This document shows positions 41,883-50,632 of a stretch of 64,000 bases of DNA, piece by piece (within the stretch, counting starts at the first letter, position 1; each line of letters opens with the position of its first letter). A model generated the notes under the pieces. It worked only from the letters and a program-made list of their open reading frames with translations, made no database searches and had not been told where the DNA came from. The DNA is from Sphaerisporangium sp. (GTDB taxonomy: Bacteria; Actinomycetota; Actinomycetes; Streptosporangiales; Streptosporangiaceae). The translations under genes were made by a program, and so were the position numbers. The stretch lies in assembly GCA_025964675.1 (NCBI GenBank), contig JAOPYI010000021.1, positions 1 to 64,000 of the forward strand, in the 5' to 3' direction.

Positions 41883-42757
41883 GCCAGCAATGCTCCGGCC
41901 AGCACGATCGCGCCGCCCGCCATCTGGGCCGTACCCAGGCGCTCCCCCAGCAGGAACCACGCGACCACCGCGCCGGTGAGGACCTCCAGGGACGCCACGG
42001 TGGCTCCCACGGCCGCCGACAGGCGGCGTACGGCCACGACCCCGGCGATGTACGCGAGCACGGTGGCGACGGCGATCAGCCACAGCGCTGCGGCCATCAC
42101 GGGCAGCGTGTGGCCGCCCAGCGTCACGCTCGTCCCGAAGGCCGCCCAGGGGATGTCCCAGGGCCGGGAGAGCGGCACGAGGATCGCGGCGGCGCCGATG
42201 AGGCCCCAGGCGATCAGGCCAAGGGGGTCGACGTCGCCGCCGAAGCCGTCGCTCATCAGGAAGTAGCCGGCACAGCACCCCGCCCCGATCAGCCCCAGCA
42301 GGAGCCCGACGCCGTCCAGGCTCGTCCCGTGCCAGACCTCGACGACGACGCCGAGGCCCACGAACACGATCACCGCCCCGGCGTATGCCGAGCGCGGCAA
42401 CCGTACGTGACGGACGAACCGCACCCAGAACACGACGAGCACCGGCGCGGTGTACTCCAGCAGGAGCACCACCCCGACCGGTAGCCGGGTGATCGCCATG
42501 AAGAACAGCGCCTGGACCCCGGCCACGGCGATCAGCGCGTACGCGGCGAAGAACCCCCGCCTGCCCGGCGGGACGCGCAGGGCCTTCGGCCGGAACGCGA
42601 GCAGGATCATCGTGAGCAGGACGGCGGCACCCGCCATCCTCACCCACACCGCCTGCAGAGGGGTCAGGCCGCCGGCACCGACGAACTTCGCCATGGACCC
42701 GGAGAAACCAAAGCACCAGGCCGATACGGCCGCCACCGCCAGCGCCGCGACCCTCAT
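41720..42757 (-). CDS. EamA/DMT family transporter
   Basis: A 345-residue membrane protein with ten predicted helices in two EamA repeats (first repeat about residues 5-135, second about 145-285). Family features include FVGAGGLTPLQAVWVRM, RLPVGVVLLLEYTAPVLVV and VASLEVLTGAVVAWFLLGE. RhaT/RarD/YdcZ-like members export or import small metabolites; the substrate is unknown. The C-terminal ~50 residues are Ala/Ser/Arg-rich and disordered and are the part encoded opposite the split-barrel gene. This tail may be non-conserved. Confidence 0.88.
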   Translation of the reverse strand: MRVAALAVAAVSAWCFGFSGSMAKFVGAGGLTPLQAVWVRMAGAAVLLTMILLAFRPKALRVPPGRRGFFAAYALIAVAGVQALFFMAITRLPVGVVLLLEYTAPVLVVFWVRFVRHVRLPRSAYAGAVIVFVGLGVVVEVWHGTSLDGVGLLLGLIGAGCCAGYFLMSDGFGGDVDPLGLIAWGLIGAAAILVPLSRPWDIPWAAFGTSVTLGGHTLPVMAAALWLIAVATVLAYIAGVVAVRRLSAAVGATVASLEVLTGAVVAWFLLGERLGTAQMAGGAIVLAGALLAQTATSGAGRAAGSGASRTTEEPDAQRAASPGASTALRRSFARAATAPASDESD

Positions 42758-42899
42758 CCGCCACCATCCCGTAATGACCGTTTGATGCTTTTGATGCTGT
42801 CATATGCAGTTTGGTGAGATCAAGGAGCGGCCGTACGTTGAGACGGCTTTTAAGGGGGCCCGACGCGGCGCACCCGCGCTCACCTCGTACGCTGCGCTA

Positions 42900-44159
42900 G
42901 TGAGGATCTTCGTCGCTCGGCTGGCCGGGACCCCGGTGTTCGACCCCGCGGGAGACCAGATCGGGCGGGTCCGGGACGTCGTGGTCGCCATGCGCCCCAA
43001 CGATCCGCCTCGCGTGCACGGCCTGGTCGTCGAGGTCCAGCCGCGCCGGCGGGTGTTCCTCCCGATCACCCGGGTCCAGAACATCGAGGCCGACGCCGTG
43101 ATCTTCACAGGGAGCATCAACCTGCGGCGCTTCGAGAAGCACTCGACCGAGTCCCTGGCCATCGGGGAGCTGCTCGACCTGGCCGTGGAGGTCGGCGGCG
43201 AGAAGGTCACCGTGCTCGACCTCGCCATGGAACAGGCCAGGTCCCGCGAGTGGCTCGTCACCAAGGTCGCGGTGCGGCGGGGCGGCCGAGGGCTCCGCCG
43301 CCGTCGCGGGGAGACCCTGGTCGTGGACTGGGCGGACGTCGCCGGGTTCGCCTCGGTCCAGGACGACCAAGGCGCGGCCAACCTTCTGGCGGCCTTCGAG
43401 GAGACCCGCCCCGCCGACCTCGCCAACGCCCTGCGCCACCTGCCCGACAAGCGGCGGGCGGAGGTGGCCGCCGCGCTGGACGACGAACGGCTCGCCGACG
43501 TGCTCGAAGAGCTGCCCGAACGCGACCAGATCGGCATCCTCAGCCGGCTGGACGCCGAGCGCGCGGCCGACGTGCTCGGGGCCATGGACCCGGACGACGC
43601 CGCCGACCTGCTCCAGGACCTCCCGCCCGCTCAGGCCGAGGCCCTGCTGGCCCGCATGGAGCCCCGCGAGGCGGCGCCGGTCCTGCGCCTGCTGACGTAC
43701 GCCGAGAACACCGCGGGCGGCATGATGACCAGCGAGCCGATCGTGCTGCCGCCCCACGCGACGATCGCCGAGGCCCTGGCCCAGATCCGCCGCCAGGACA
43801 TCACCCCGGCCGTCGCCGCCCAGGTGTACGTCACCCGGCCGCCGATCGAGACCCCGACCGGCAAGTACCTGGGCGTGGCCCATTTCCAGCGGCTGCTGCG
43901 GGAACCGCCCTCCTCGCTGCTGGGCGGCGCGATCGACAGCACCATCGACCCGATACGCCCCGGCCTGCCGCTCAACGGGGTCACGTCATACCTCGCCACC
44001 TACAACCTGGTGGCGGCCCCCGTGGTGGACGAGCTGGGGCGGCTGGTCGGGGCCGTCACGGTGGACGACGTGCTCGACCACCTGCTGCCCCCCGACTGGC
44101 GTGAGCAGGACGAGCACGTGCCCGGCTCAGGGCCGCCGGAGGTGACCGGTGCCGGTTAA
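42900..44159 (+). CDS. MgtE N-domain and CBS-domain protein with PRC-barrel (non-channel)
   Basis: A 419-residue soluble protein. The N-terminal region (residues 1-85) is a PRC-barrel-like domain (VFDPAGDQIGRVRDVVVAM), with a second such unit near 100-155. Residues about 165-270 are an MgtE intracellular N domain with its repeated D-x-A-D-(L/V)-L pattern (RLADVLEELPERDQIGIL, ERAADVLGAMDPDDAADLLQDL). Two CBS domains follow (about 280-400; TAGGMMTSEPIVLPPHATIAEAL, VVDELGRLVGAVTVDDVLDHLL). The membrane channel of MgtE is absent, so this is a Mg2+-sensing-type regulator rather than a transporter. GTG 42900 is the family-like start. Its stop overlaps the DUF1003 start. Confidence 0.9.
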   Translation: MRIFVARLAGTPVFDPAGDQIGRVRDVVVAMRPNDPPRVHGLVVEVQPRRRVFLPITRVQNIEADAVIFTGSINLRRFEKHSTESLAIGELLDLAVEVGGEKVTVLDLAMEQARSREWLVTKVAVRRGGRGLRRRRGETLVVDWADVAGFASVQDDQGAANLLAAFEETRPADLANALRHLPDKRRAEVAAALDDERLADVLEELPERDQIGILSRLDAERAADVLGAMDPDDAADLLQDLPPAQAEALLARMEPREAAPVLRLLTYAENTAGGMMTSEPIVLPPHATIAEALAQIRRQDITPAVAAQVYVTRPPIETPTGKYLGVAHFQRLLREPPSSLLGGAIDSTIDPIRPGLPLNGVTSYLATYNLVAAPVVDELGRLVGAVTVDDVLDHLLPPDWREQDEHVPGSGPPEVTGAG

Positions 44160-44646
44160 CCGGCTCGACCAGCCCCGGGACCTCCGCCGTACCATCCGCC
44201 CCCACTACGACCCCGAGGCCTTCGGACGCCTGTCCGAGCAGATCGCCCGATTCCTCGGCACGGCGCGATTCCTGGTCTACATGACCGTATTCATCGCCGT
44301 CTGGGTGATCTGGAACGCGGTGGCGCCACGGAATCTCGCCTGGGACCCGTATCCGTTCATCTTCCTCACGCTGATCCTGTCCCTTCAGGCCTCGTACGCC
44401 GCGCCGCTGATCCTGCTCGCGCAGAACCGCCAGGCCGACCGGGACCGCGTGCAGAGCGAGCAGGACCGGATGACCACCGAGCGCAACCAGGCCGAGGTTG
44501 AGTACCTCACCCGGGAGATCGCCGGACTGCGCCTGGCCCTCGGCGAGCTGGCCACCCGCGACTACATCAGAGGCGAGCTGGAGCGCCTGCTGGACGAGAT
44601 ACGCGAGCCGCCCGCCCGGCACGACGTCGGCGGAGGATCAGAATGA
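44149..44646 (+). CDS. DUF1003 family membrane protein
   Basis: A 165-residue protein with two membrane helices (about 41-61, FLVYMTVFIAVWVIWNAV; and 68-92, FIFLTLILSLQASYAAPLILLA) followed by a charged coiled coil (NRQADRDRVQSEQDRMTTERNQ). The pattern FPFIFLTLILSLQAS-like and SQNRQ-like matches DUF1003. The function is unknown, but the gene is regularly coupled to the MgtE-N/CBS gene, as here with an 11-base overlap (GTG 44149). They probably form one complex related to divalent cations; that is inference. Confidence 0.9.
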   Translation: MPVNRLDQPRDLRRTIRPHYDPEAFGRLSEQIARFLGTARFLVYMTVFIAVWVIWNAVAPRNLAWDPYPFIFLTLILSLQASYAAPLILLAQNRQADRDRVQSEQDRMTTERNQAEVEYLTREIAGLRLALGELATRDYIRGELERLLDEIREPPARHDVGGGSE

Positions 44647-45096
44647 GTCCTGCGAGAAGAGCTTCGTGAGCATGACGGCACACTGCCGCAGCTCCTCCTC
44701 GTCCAGCAGGTCCAGGAACTGCCCCCGGATGGCACCCAGGTAGGTGGGCGTCGCCTCGGAAAGACGCTGCTCACCCCCTTTGGTCAGCACGGCGAACAGG
44801 CCCCGGGCGTCGCTCGTACAGGCCTCGCGCGCGACCAGCCCGTCACGCTGGAGGCGGTCGATGAGCCGTGTCAGACCACTGCGTGACAGGAGCACCCGGT
44901 CGGCCAGGTCGTTCATGCGCAGCCGCTGGTCGGGGCTCTCGGAGAGCTGGAGCAGCACGTCGTAGGCCGCCGGGGCCAGATCGTGCCGGCCGAGCAGCTC
45001 CACCTCGAGGCTCCGGGTTATCTGGACCTGAGCCCGCTGCAACATGCGCCAGACGATGAGCTGCTGCGGGGTGATCTCCGCCGTCATGGACGTCAC
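44638..45096 (-). CDS. MarR family transcriptional regulator
   Basis: A 152-residue winged-helix regulator: LAPAAYDVLLQLSESPDQRLRMNDLADRVLLSRSGLTRLIDRLQRDGLVARE is the typical MarR DNA-binding region (about residues 40-95), with the wing at DARGLFAVLTKGG. Helices at both ends form the dimer. No redox Cys is obvious apart from CTSD in the wing. It is divergent from mrp and its end overlaps the DUF1003 gene by nine bases. The target is unknown. Confidence 0.92.
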   Translation of the reverse strand: MTSMTAEITPQQLIVWRMLQRAQVQITRSLEVELLGRHDLAPAAYDVLLQLSESPDQRLRMNDLADRVLLSRSGLTRLIDRLQRDGLVAREACTSDARGLFAVLTKGGEQRLSEATPTYLGAIRGQFLDLLDEEELRQCAVMLTKLFSQDSF

Positions 45097-45209
45097 GCGG
45101 TCATCCTAGAAGGTCGCATAAGCACATACACCTCCCCGTTGACGTCTCTTGCCCCCTGCAAGAGGAGCCGGAGTTCGTAGGATCGATCCTGGGTTCGTAG
45201 CATGGATCC

Positions 45210-46349
45210 ATGGCACCAACCCCAGAATTGGTGACGGCCGCGTTGGCTACGGTCAACGACCCGGAAATCCGGCGGCCCATCACCGACCTTGACATGGTCA
45301 AGAGCGTCGATATCTCCCCCGACGGGGTGGTGCGGGTCGGCGTCTATCTCACCGTCGCGGGCTGCCCCATGCGAGACACCATCACCCGCGAGGTGACCGC
45401 CGCCGTCTCCAAGGTGGAGGGCGTCACCGGCGTCCACGTCGACCTCGACGTCATGAGTACCGATCAGCGCCAAACCCTGCAGACCAAGCTGCGCGGCAAC
45501 CGAGGGCCGGAGAAGGAGATCCCGTTCGCCAAGCCCGGCTCGCTGACCCGGGTGTTCGCGGTCGCGAGCGGCAAGGGAGGGGTCGGCAAGTCGTCGGTCA
45601 CCGTCAACCTCGCCGCGGCGATGGCCTCCTCCGGCCTCAAGATCGGCGTGCTCGACGCCGACATCTACGGCCACTCCGTGCCCCGCATGCTGGGGGTGAG
45701 CGACCGTCCGACCAAGGTCGAGGACATGATCATGCCGCCGGTGGCGCATGACATCAAGGTCATCTCCGTCGGCATGTTCAAGCCCCCCGGCAACAGCCCC
45801 GTGGTGTGGCGCGGGCCGATGCTCGACCGCGCGCTCCACCAGTTCCTCGCCGACGTCTACTGGGGTGACCTCGACATCCTCCTGATGGACCTGCCCCCGG
45901 GCACCGGCGACATCGCGATCTCGGTGGCGCAGCGCATGCCGGGCGCCGAGATCCTGGTCGTGACCACCCCGCAGCAGGCCGCGGCCGAAGTCGCGGAGCG
46001 GGCCGGCTCCATCGCCACCCAGACCCACCAGCAGATCGCCGGCGTCATCGAGAACATGGCCTGGCTTCCCTGCCCCCACTGCGACGAGCGCATCGCGGTC
46101 TTCGGCGAGGGCGGTGGCCAGAGCGTCGCCGAAGGCCTGACCCGCACCCTCGGCTCCCGCGTCCCCCTGCTCGGCCAGGTCCCGATCGACCTGCGCCTGC
46201 GCGAGGGCAGCGACAACGGCAAGCCGCTGGTGCTCACCGATCCCGACTCCCCCGCCGCGACCGAGCTGCGGCGGATCGCCGAGGGCCTGAGCAAGAAGTC
46301 CGGCAGCATCAAGGGCCTTCAGCTCGGCCTGTCCCCCTCAGGCCGCTAG
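45210..46349 (+). CDS. mrp: Mrp/ApbC family iron-sulfur cluster carrier ATPase
   Basis: A 379-residue P-loop protein that binds and delivers Fe-S clusters. Residues 1-95 are a MIP18/DUF59 domain (NDPEIRRPITDLDMVKSV). The deviant Walker A is SGKGGVGKSS (about 123-132), followed by DADIYGHSVPRML, LMDLPPGTGDIAI and the CPHC pair (ENMAWLPCPHCDE) that holds the bridging cluster in the dimer. Length is typical. It is convergent with tatB across a strong two-way terminator and sits near sigE, as in mycobacteria. Confidence 0.95.
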   Translation: MAPTPELVTAALATVNDPEIRRPITDLDMVKSVDISPDGVVRVGVYLTVAGCPMRDTITREVTAAVSKVEGVTGVHVDLDVMSTDQRQTLQTKLRGNRGPEKEIPFAKPGSLTRVFAVASGKGGVGKSSVTVNLAAAMASSGLKIGVLDADIYGHSVPRMLGVSDRPTKVEDMIMPPVAHDIKVISVGMFKPPGNSPVVWRGPMLDRALHQFLADVYWGDLDILLMDLPPGTGDIAISVAQRMPGAEILVVTTPQQAAAEVAERAGSIATQTHQQIAGVIENMAWLPCPHCDERIAVFGEGGGQSVAEGLTRTLGSRVPLLGQVPIDLRLREGSDNGKPLVLTDPDSPAATELRRIAEGLSKKSGSIKGLQLGLSPSGR

Positions 46350-46361
46350 GACGGCGCAGCA

Positions 46362-46405
46362 CGTGCAACAGGGACCGTCCCGGCGGGGACGGTCCCTGTT
46401 GCATG
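46362..46405. terminator. Strong bidirectional terminator between mrp and tatB
   Basis: tgcaacagggaccgtccc (46364-46381) pairs perfectly over 18 bases with gggacggtccctgttgca (46386-46403); two more bases on each side extend it with one mismatch. The loop is four bases. It lies between convergent stop codons. Confidence 0.9.
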
Positions 46406-46417
46406 TGTGGAACCGGC

Positions 46418-46783
46418 TCAGGTGGCCTCGGAGTCGTACGGCGGGATCTCGCCGTACCCCAGCTCCCCGGCGACCGCCGTGGCGTAGGGCTCTTCGTGGG
46501 CCGGGGTGGGCTCGTCGGCGGCCGGGCGGTTCCAGTCGTCCTCGAGGTCCTGCAGGAGGTGCTTCCTGACGAAGTTCTTCGGATGCAGGTCCGTCGGGTC
46601 GAAGTTGGCGAACTCGGGGCCGAGGTTGTCCTGGAGGTCGGTCTTGGCGTTGTTGGCCATCTGGCGCACCTGGCGAAGCATGCGGCCCGCCTGGGTGGCG
46701 GCCTGGGGGAGCTTCTCGGGCCCGAAGACCAGCAGGGCGATGACGATGAGTGCCAAGACCTCAGGCCAGCCGAGTCCGAACAC
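46418..46783 (-). CDS. tatB: Twin-arginine translocase subunit TatB
   Basis: A 121-residue protein with the Tat A/B fold: a short N-terminal membrane helix (MFGLGWPEVLALIVIALLVFGPEKLP), the FGPEKLP hinge, an amphipathic helix (QAATQAGRMLRQVRQMANNA) and an acidic C-terminal tail. TatB receives twin-arginine signal peptides at the TatBC complex. It lies downstream of htrA in the sigE cluster, as in M. tuberculosis, which supports TatB rather than TatA. Confidence 0.92.
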   Translation of the reverse strand: MFGLGWPEVLALIVIALLVFGPEKLPQAATQAGRMLRQVRQMANNAKTDLQDNLGPEFANFDPTDLHPKNFVRKHLLQDLEDDWNRPAADEPTPAHEEPYATAVAGELGYGEIPPYDSEAT

Positions 46784-46903
46784 TGTGATCTCCTACGCTC
46801 TCCTACGCCGATGCCTGCCGCTGACCGAAACCGTCCAGCGGCGACCTGGCCACTTCCAGACTAATGCCCCGATCCGGCAAGGGGCACCAAATAGGACGAC
46901 CGA

Positions 46904-48457
46904 TCACGACGGCTGCGGAGTCGGGACAGGCACCGCGTCGATGGTGACCGTGACGGTCTTCTGCCCGCCATCGCGCTGATACTTGATGGCCACCCTGTCG
47001 CCGGGCGCCTTGTTCCTGATCGTGACGATCAGCTCGGACGGCTGGGTCACCGGAGTGCCGTCGATCTCGAGGATGACGTCACCGGCCTTCAGGCCCGCCT
47101 TGTCGGCCGGGCCTCCGGCCACCACGGGCTCCTGGCCCTGCTGCGAGCCGGTGGCGATGCGGACGCCGTCGCCCTGGTAGCTCTCGTCGAGCTGGACGCC
47201 GATGCGGGACTTCTTGGCCGTGCCGGTGGCCACGAGCTCCTCGGCGACCCGCCGGACGTGGTTGATCGGTATGGAGAACCCCAGCCCGATGCTGCCGCTC
47301 TGCCCGCCAAAGGAGGTGTTGCCGAGGGTGGCGATGGCGGAGTTGACGCCTATCACCTCACCGCCGGCGTTGACCAGCGGGCCTCCGGAATTGCCGGGGT
47401 TGATCGCCGCGTCGGTCTGGATGGCGTTGATGAAGGACGACTCCGACCCGCTCTCGCCACCGGCCGTGACGGGGCGGTTCAGCGAGCTGACGATGCCCGT
47501 CGTCACGGTGCCGGTGAGGCCGAGGGGCGAGCCGATCGCGATGACGGGGTCTCCCACGACGACCCGGTCGGAGTTGCCGATGGTGATCTCCGGGGCGCCG
47601 AAGGTGTCGTCGGGCTTCACCACCGCGATGTCGGAGCTCGGGTCACGTCCGACGATCTTGGCGGCGCTCGACTTCTTGTTGCTGAAGGTGACCTTGATGT
47701 TGCCGGTCTGGGCCGCCGCGGCCACCACGTGGTTGTTGGTGACGATGTAGCCGCCCTTGATCACGAAGCCGGAGCCGGTGCCCGCCTCGCTGTTGCCCTT
47801 GACGTCGAGCGAGACCACGCTCGGCAGGACCCTCGCGGCGACGCCCGCCACCGAGTCGGGGGCGCGGTTGACGATCGCGCCGGTCGGCGTGCCGAGGCTG
47901 TAGGACGGGTCGACGCCGGAGCCCGACCGGGTGAGCAGATAGGTGCCGACGCTGCCGGCCGTCGAGGCGACCAGGGCGATCACGACGGCGAGCGCGGCGA
48001 GCACTCCGGTCCTCGGCAAGCGGGGGCCGGGCGCGCCGGCCTCCACGCGCGGGGCGCCGGGCGGCGGAGCCCAGCCCGGGCCCATGCCGAACGGGTTCAG
48101 CGGAGGGGGCGGTGGCGGCGCCCCGTGGGGCCCACCCGGCGAGAGCGGGAGCGGCCCGCCGGACGGGTTGCCCCAGCCGGTGGTGCCGTCGTCGGGCCGG
48201 GACGTCTCGGACGCGAAGGGGATGAGCCCCCCGCTCTCCGCGGCGAAGGGATCGCGCCCCATGTCGCTCGCGGCGAAGGGGTTCGGGCCGGTGAACGCGT
48301 CGGGCCCAGAAGCGGGCCACCCCTCAGAGGCGGGCAGGAACTCGGGTCTGACGCGCATCCCGCTGGAGCCCGTGGACCCCGACGTCGAACCGACCCGTGA
48401 ATGCTGAGGTGGAGTGGTCACGTCCCCGGCATCGAAGGTACGTGTCTCGTCGGTCAT
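46904..48457 (-). CDS. htrA: HtrA/DegP-like membrane-anchored serine protease with PDZ domain
   Basis: A 517-residue protein. The first ~150 residues are Pro/Gly-rich and cytoplasmic. A membrane helix follows (LAALAVVIALVASTAGSVGTYLL), then a trypsin-like domain with His in TNNHVVAAA, Asp in SSDIAVVK and Ser in NPGNSGGPLV, and a C-terminal PDZ domain (KAGLKAGDVILEIDG). HtrA enzymes degrade misfolded envelope proteins and tune SigE signalling. ATG 48457 is preceded by GGGAG; the longer frame is less likely. It lies 160 bases downstream of rseA in the sigE cluster. Confidence 0.95.
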   Translation of the reverse strand: MTDETRTFDAGDVTTPPQHSRVGSTSGSTGSSGMRVRPEFLPASEGWPASGPDAFTGPNPFAASDMGRDPFAAESGGLIPFASETSRPDDGTTGWGNPSGGPLPLSPGGPHGAPPPPPPLNPFGMGPGWAPPPGAPRVEAGAPGPRLPRTGVLAALAVVIALVASTAGSVGTYLLTRSGSGVDPSYSLGTPTGAIVNRAPDSVAGVAARVLPSVVSLDVKGNSEAGTGSGFVIKGGYIVTNNHVVAAAAQTGNIKVTFSNKKSSAAKIVGRDPSSDIAVVKPDDTFGAPEITIGNSDRVVVGDPVIAIGSPLGLTGTVTTGIVSSLNRPVTAGGESGSESSFINAIQTDAAINPGNSGGPLVNAGGEVIGVNSAIATLGNTSFGGQSGSIGLGFSIPINHVRRVAEELVATGTAKKSRIGVQLDESYQGDGVRIATGSQQGQEPVVAGGPADKAGLKAGDVILEIDGTPVTQPSELIVTIRNKAPGDRVAIKYQRDGGQKTVTVTIDAVPVPTPQPS

Positions 48458-48619
48458 CGAACGCTCACTCCCGAGGCCAGTCAACGTGGGCTACGCCAGA
48501 TTCTCGCTCCGACCGCATACGAGCGCCATAAGTCTCGCCCGTCAAGGTCCATCCGATCGTATGCCCGCGTCGTCGTGCACGGCACGGACGGGGGGAGGTG
48601 CCGTGTCCCGTGCCCAGCG

Positions 48620-49147
48620 TCAGGGCTGGCGCAGAGGCGTGACCACGCGCCCCGGCACTAGCTGCCCGGCCGGGTTGGTGGCCCGGTGCTGGTTGGCGAA
48701 CATCTCGACGGGCGGAGCCGACGGCTTGCTCTCGGCCCCGCCGACCATGAACAGCGTGCCGAGCGCGACGGCGGCCGACGCGACGCCGACCGCCACATAA
48801 CCCGCCCGGCGGCTCGTTCCTTGGCGTCCCGGCCCGGAGAACCCGGCACCGCGGCGCGGCCTGCTGTCGATCGGGGCGCTGGTCAGCGAATACGACGGAC
48901 TGGGAAACGGGCGCACCCGCGGCGGGATCGGCCCGCCAGGCTCGGACATCCGCAACAGGGACATCGTGAGGTCCGCCGGCATGGCGGGCGGGTCCAGTGA
49001 TCTGAGACGGCTCTTGAGCGCCCTGATCGCATCCAGCTCGGCGCGGCAGTCCGCGCAGAACGTCAGATGCGCCAGAGCGCGTTCACGCTCCGCGTGACCA
49101 AGCTCACCGTCGATCAGCGCTGAGGCGCGCTCTCCGAGATGGCTCAT
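48620..49147 (-). CDS. rseA: Anti-sigma factor (RseA-like, ZAS zinc finger)
   Basis: A 175-residue protein with the ZAS motif H-x3-C-x2-C (HLTFCADC, residues about 27-34), preceded by [17 protein letters not shown]. This domain sequesters the ECF sigma factor and may respond to redox state. A membrane-like segment lies near residues 118-140 ([21 protein letters not shown]), giving an extracytoplasmic C-terminus. Its ATG overlaps the sigE TGA in ATGA, indicating coupled translation. Confidence 0.93.
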   Translation of the reverse strand: MSHLGERASALIDGELGHAERERALAHLTFCADCRAELDAIRALKSRLRSLDPPAMPADLTMSLLRMSEPGGPIPPRVRPFPSPSYSLTSAPIDSRPRRGAGFSGPGRQGTSRRAGYVAVGVASAAVALGTLFMVGGAESKPSAPPVEMFANQHRATNPAGQLVPGRVVTPLRQP

Positions 49148-49803
49148 GCTCCCTCCCTGCTCACGGTCGGGGGGAGTCCTTCACGACGGGGTGCCCGGTG
49201 CTCGAGCGCCTCCCGCAACTGGCTGCGACCGCGATGGATTCGGCTGCGAACGGTGCCCAGCTTCACGCCGAGCGTCGTCGCGATCTCCTCGTAGGACAGC
49301 CCCTCTATGTCGCACAGCACGACGGCCGCGCGGAACTCCGGCTGCAGCGCGTCTAGAGCCGCCTGGATGTCGGGCTCGAGCTGGGAGTCGTCGAACACCT
49401 GGGCGGGGGACGGCTCGCGCCCCCGCAGGCGCTCCCCGGCGTCGTCGCCGAGCCCCTCGAACCGGATGCGCTGCCTGCGCCGCGCCATGTCCAGGAAGAG
49501 GTTCGTGGTGATGCGGTGCAGCCAGCCCTCGAACGTGCCCGGCGTGTAGCTGGACAGCGACCGGAACACCCGGACGAAGACCTCCTGAGTGAGGTCCTCG
49601 GCGTCGTGGACGTTGCCGGTCAGCCTGTAGGCCAGGCGGTAGACGCGCGCCGAGTGGGCGCGGACGACCTCCTCCCAGGTCGGAGGTGTCCAACCCTCGT
49701 CGGGAAGCCGGGGGTCTCCCCCAGGCAACGCACCATCGGGAGTTTCAGCCTGGTGGTAATCGTCCACCAGCACTCCTCTCTCCGGGACCACCGCTACAGC
49801 CAT
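49144..49803 (-). CDS. sigE: ECF RNA polymerase sigma factor SigE
   Basis: A 219-residue ECF sigma factor. Region 2 is [31 protein letters not shown], and [13 protein letters not shown]; region 4 is [36 protein letters not shown]. SigE directs envelope and surface-stress genes. The ATG at 49803 fits the mycobacterial-type N-terminus (AVAVVPERG); the frame upstream of it lies in the promoter region. The downstream rseA, htrA and tatB order supports the name. An ECF-type promoter precedes it. Confidence 0.95.
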   Translation of the reverse strand: MAVAVVPERGVLVDDYHQAETPDGALPGGDPRLPDEGWTPPTWEEVVRAHSARVYRLAYRLTGNVHDAEDLTQEVFVRVFRSLSSYTPGTFEGWLHRITTNLFLDMARRRQRIRFEGLGDDAGERLRGREPSPAQVFDDSQLEPDIQAALDALQPEFRAAVVLCDIEGLSYEEIATTLGVKLGTVRSRIHRGRSQLREALEHRAPRREGLPPTVSREGA

Positions 49804-49887
49804 AGTGCCTGCTTTCGTCCCTTCGTGCGTACCCACGTACCAACGAGGCCGGACTGTGTCCTTTAACAAAGGTCGTTCAAAGCGTGC

Positions 49888-49914
49888 AACGTACCCGTTG
49901 TGGCGTGAGTTCCC
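49888..49914 (-). promoter_or_regulatory. ECF (SigE-type) autoregulatory promoter of sigE
   Basis: On the reverse strand GGGAACT (49914-49908) and CGTT (49891-49888) are separated by 16 bases, i.e. GGAAC-N17-CGTT. This matches the known SigE/RpoE-class consensus. It lies about 85 bases upstream of the sigE start codon and is oriented toward it, so sigE probably drives its own transcription. Confidence 0.75.
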
Positions 49915-49981
49915 GTTCGGCCCCGACTCCCCTAGGCTGCGACCAATACGTGCGTACGGCGAAGGCGGGGAGGAGAGGCCG

Positions 49982-50632
49982 ATGGCCCCGACGCCGACTA
50001 ATCCGGTGGAGGCCACGCTGGCCTACGCGGAGGAGTTCCATGACGAGGACGAAGTGCTGCAGGCCGCGAGGCGACGCGGCATCGAGGTGGGTGCCGTCCC
50101 CATCCTGCCCGGAGGCGGCGCGGCTCTGTGCTTCATGGCCACGGCGATCAGCGCCAGGTCCGTGGTCGAGATCGGCACCGGCTGTGGTGTCTCGGGGCTG
50201 TGGCTGCTGCGCGGCATGCGCCTGGACGGCACGCTGACCAGCGTCGACGTGGAGCCCGAGCACCAGCGGATGGCCCGCCAGGCCTTCGCGGAGGCGGGGT
50301 TCTCCGGTAGCAAGATCCGTCTGATCGGCGGACGCGCCCTCGACGTGCTTCCCCGGCTCGCCGACGGTGGCTACGACCTGGTGTTCTGCGACGCCGCCAA
50401 GCAGGAGTACGGCGACTACCTCGCCGAGGCCGTGCGCCTGCTGCGGCCCGGCGGCATCGTCGCCTTCGACAACGCGCTGTGGCACAACCGCGTGGCCGAC
50501 CCCTCGCAACGCGACCCTGAGACGGTCGCGATCCGCGAGCTGGGCAAGCTCATCAAGGGGGACGAGCGGCTGCGCGCGCTGATGATGCCCCTCGGCGACG
50601 GGCTGCTGGCCGCCATCAAGATCGCGAACTAG
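49982..50632 (+). CDS. Class I SAM-dependent O-methyltransferase
   Basis: A 216-residue cation-dependent COMT-like methyltransferase. SAM binding is seen in [16 protein letters not shown], then [14 protein letters not shown] and [13 protein letters not shown] (metal/substrate Asp), with [13 protein letters not shown] following. ATG 49982 is preceded by ggggaggagagg. It is divergent from sigE, as is its M. tuberculosis counterpart Rv1220c. The substrate is unknown. Its stop shares a CTAG with the stop of convergent pepA. Confidence 0.93.
   Translation: MAPTPTNPVEATLAYAEEFHDEDEVLQAARRRGIEVGAVPILPGGGAALCFMATAISARSVVEIGTGCGVSGLWLLRGMRLDGTLTSVDVEPEHQRMARQAFAEAGFSGSKIRLIGGRALDVLPRLADGGYDLVFCDAAKQEYGDYLAEAVRLLRPGGIVAFDNALWHNRVADPSQRDPETVAIRELGKLIKGDERLRALMMPLGDGLLAAIKIAN

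Noticed and set aside
42774-42804. TTTGATGC tandem pair flanked by ATGAC/GTCAT between the DMT and MgtE-N genes
   Set aside because: It might be an operator, but the repeats are short and partly overlap the possible start region of a spurious frame; too little to call.
49805-49981. Longer N-terminus for the O-methyltransferase
   Set aside because: The extension overlaps the sigE promoter and lacks homology; ATG 49982 has an excellent ribosome-binding site.
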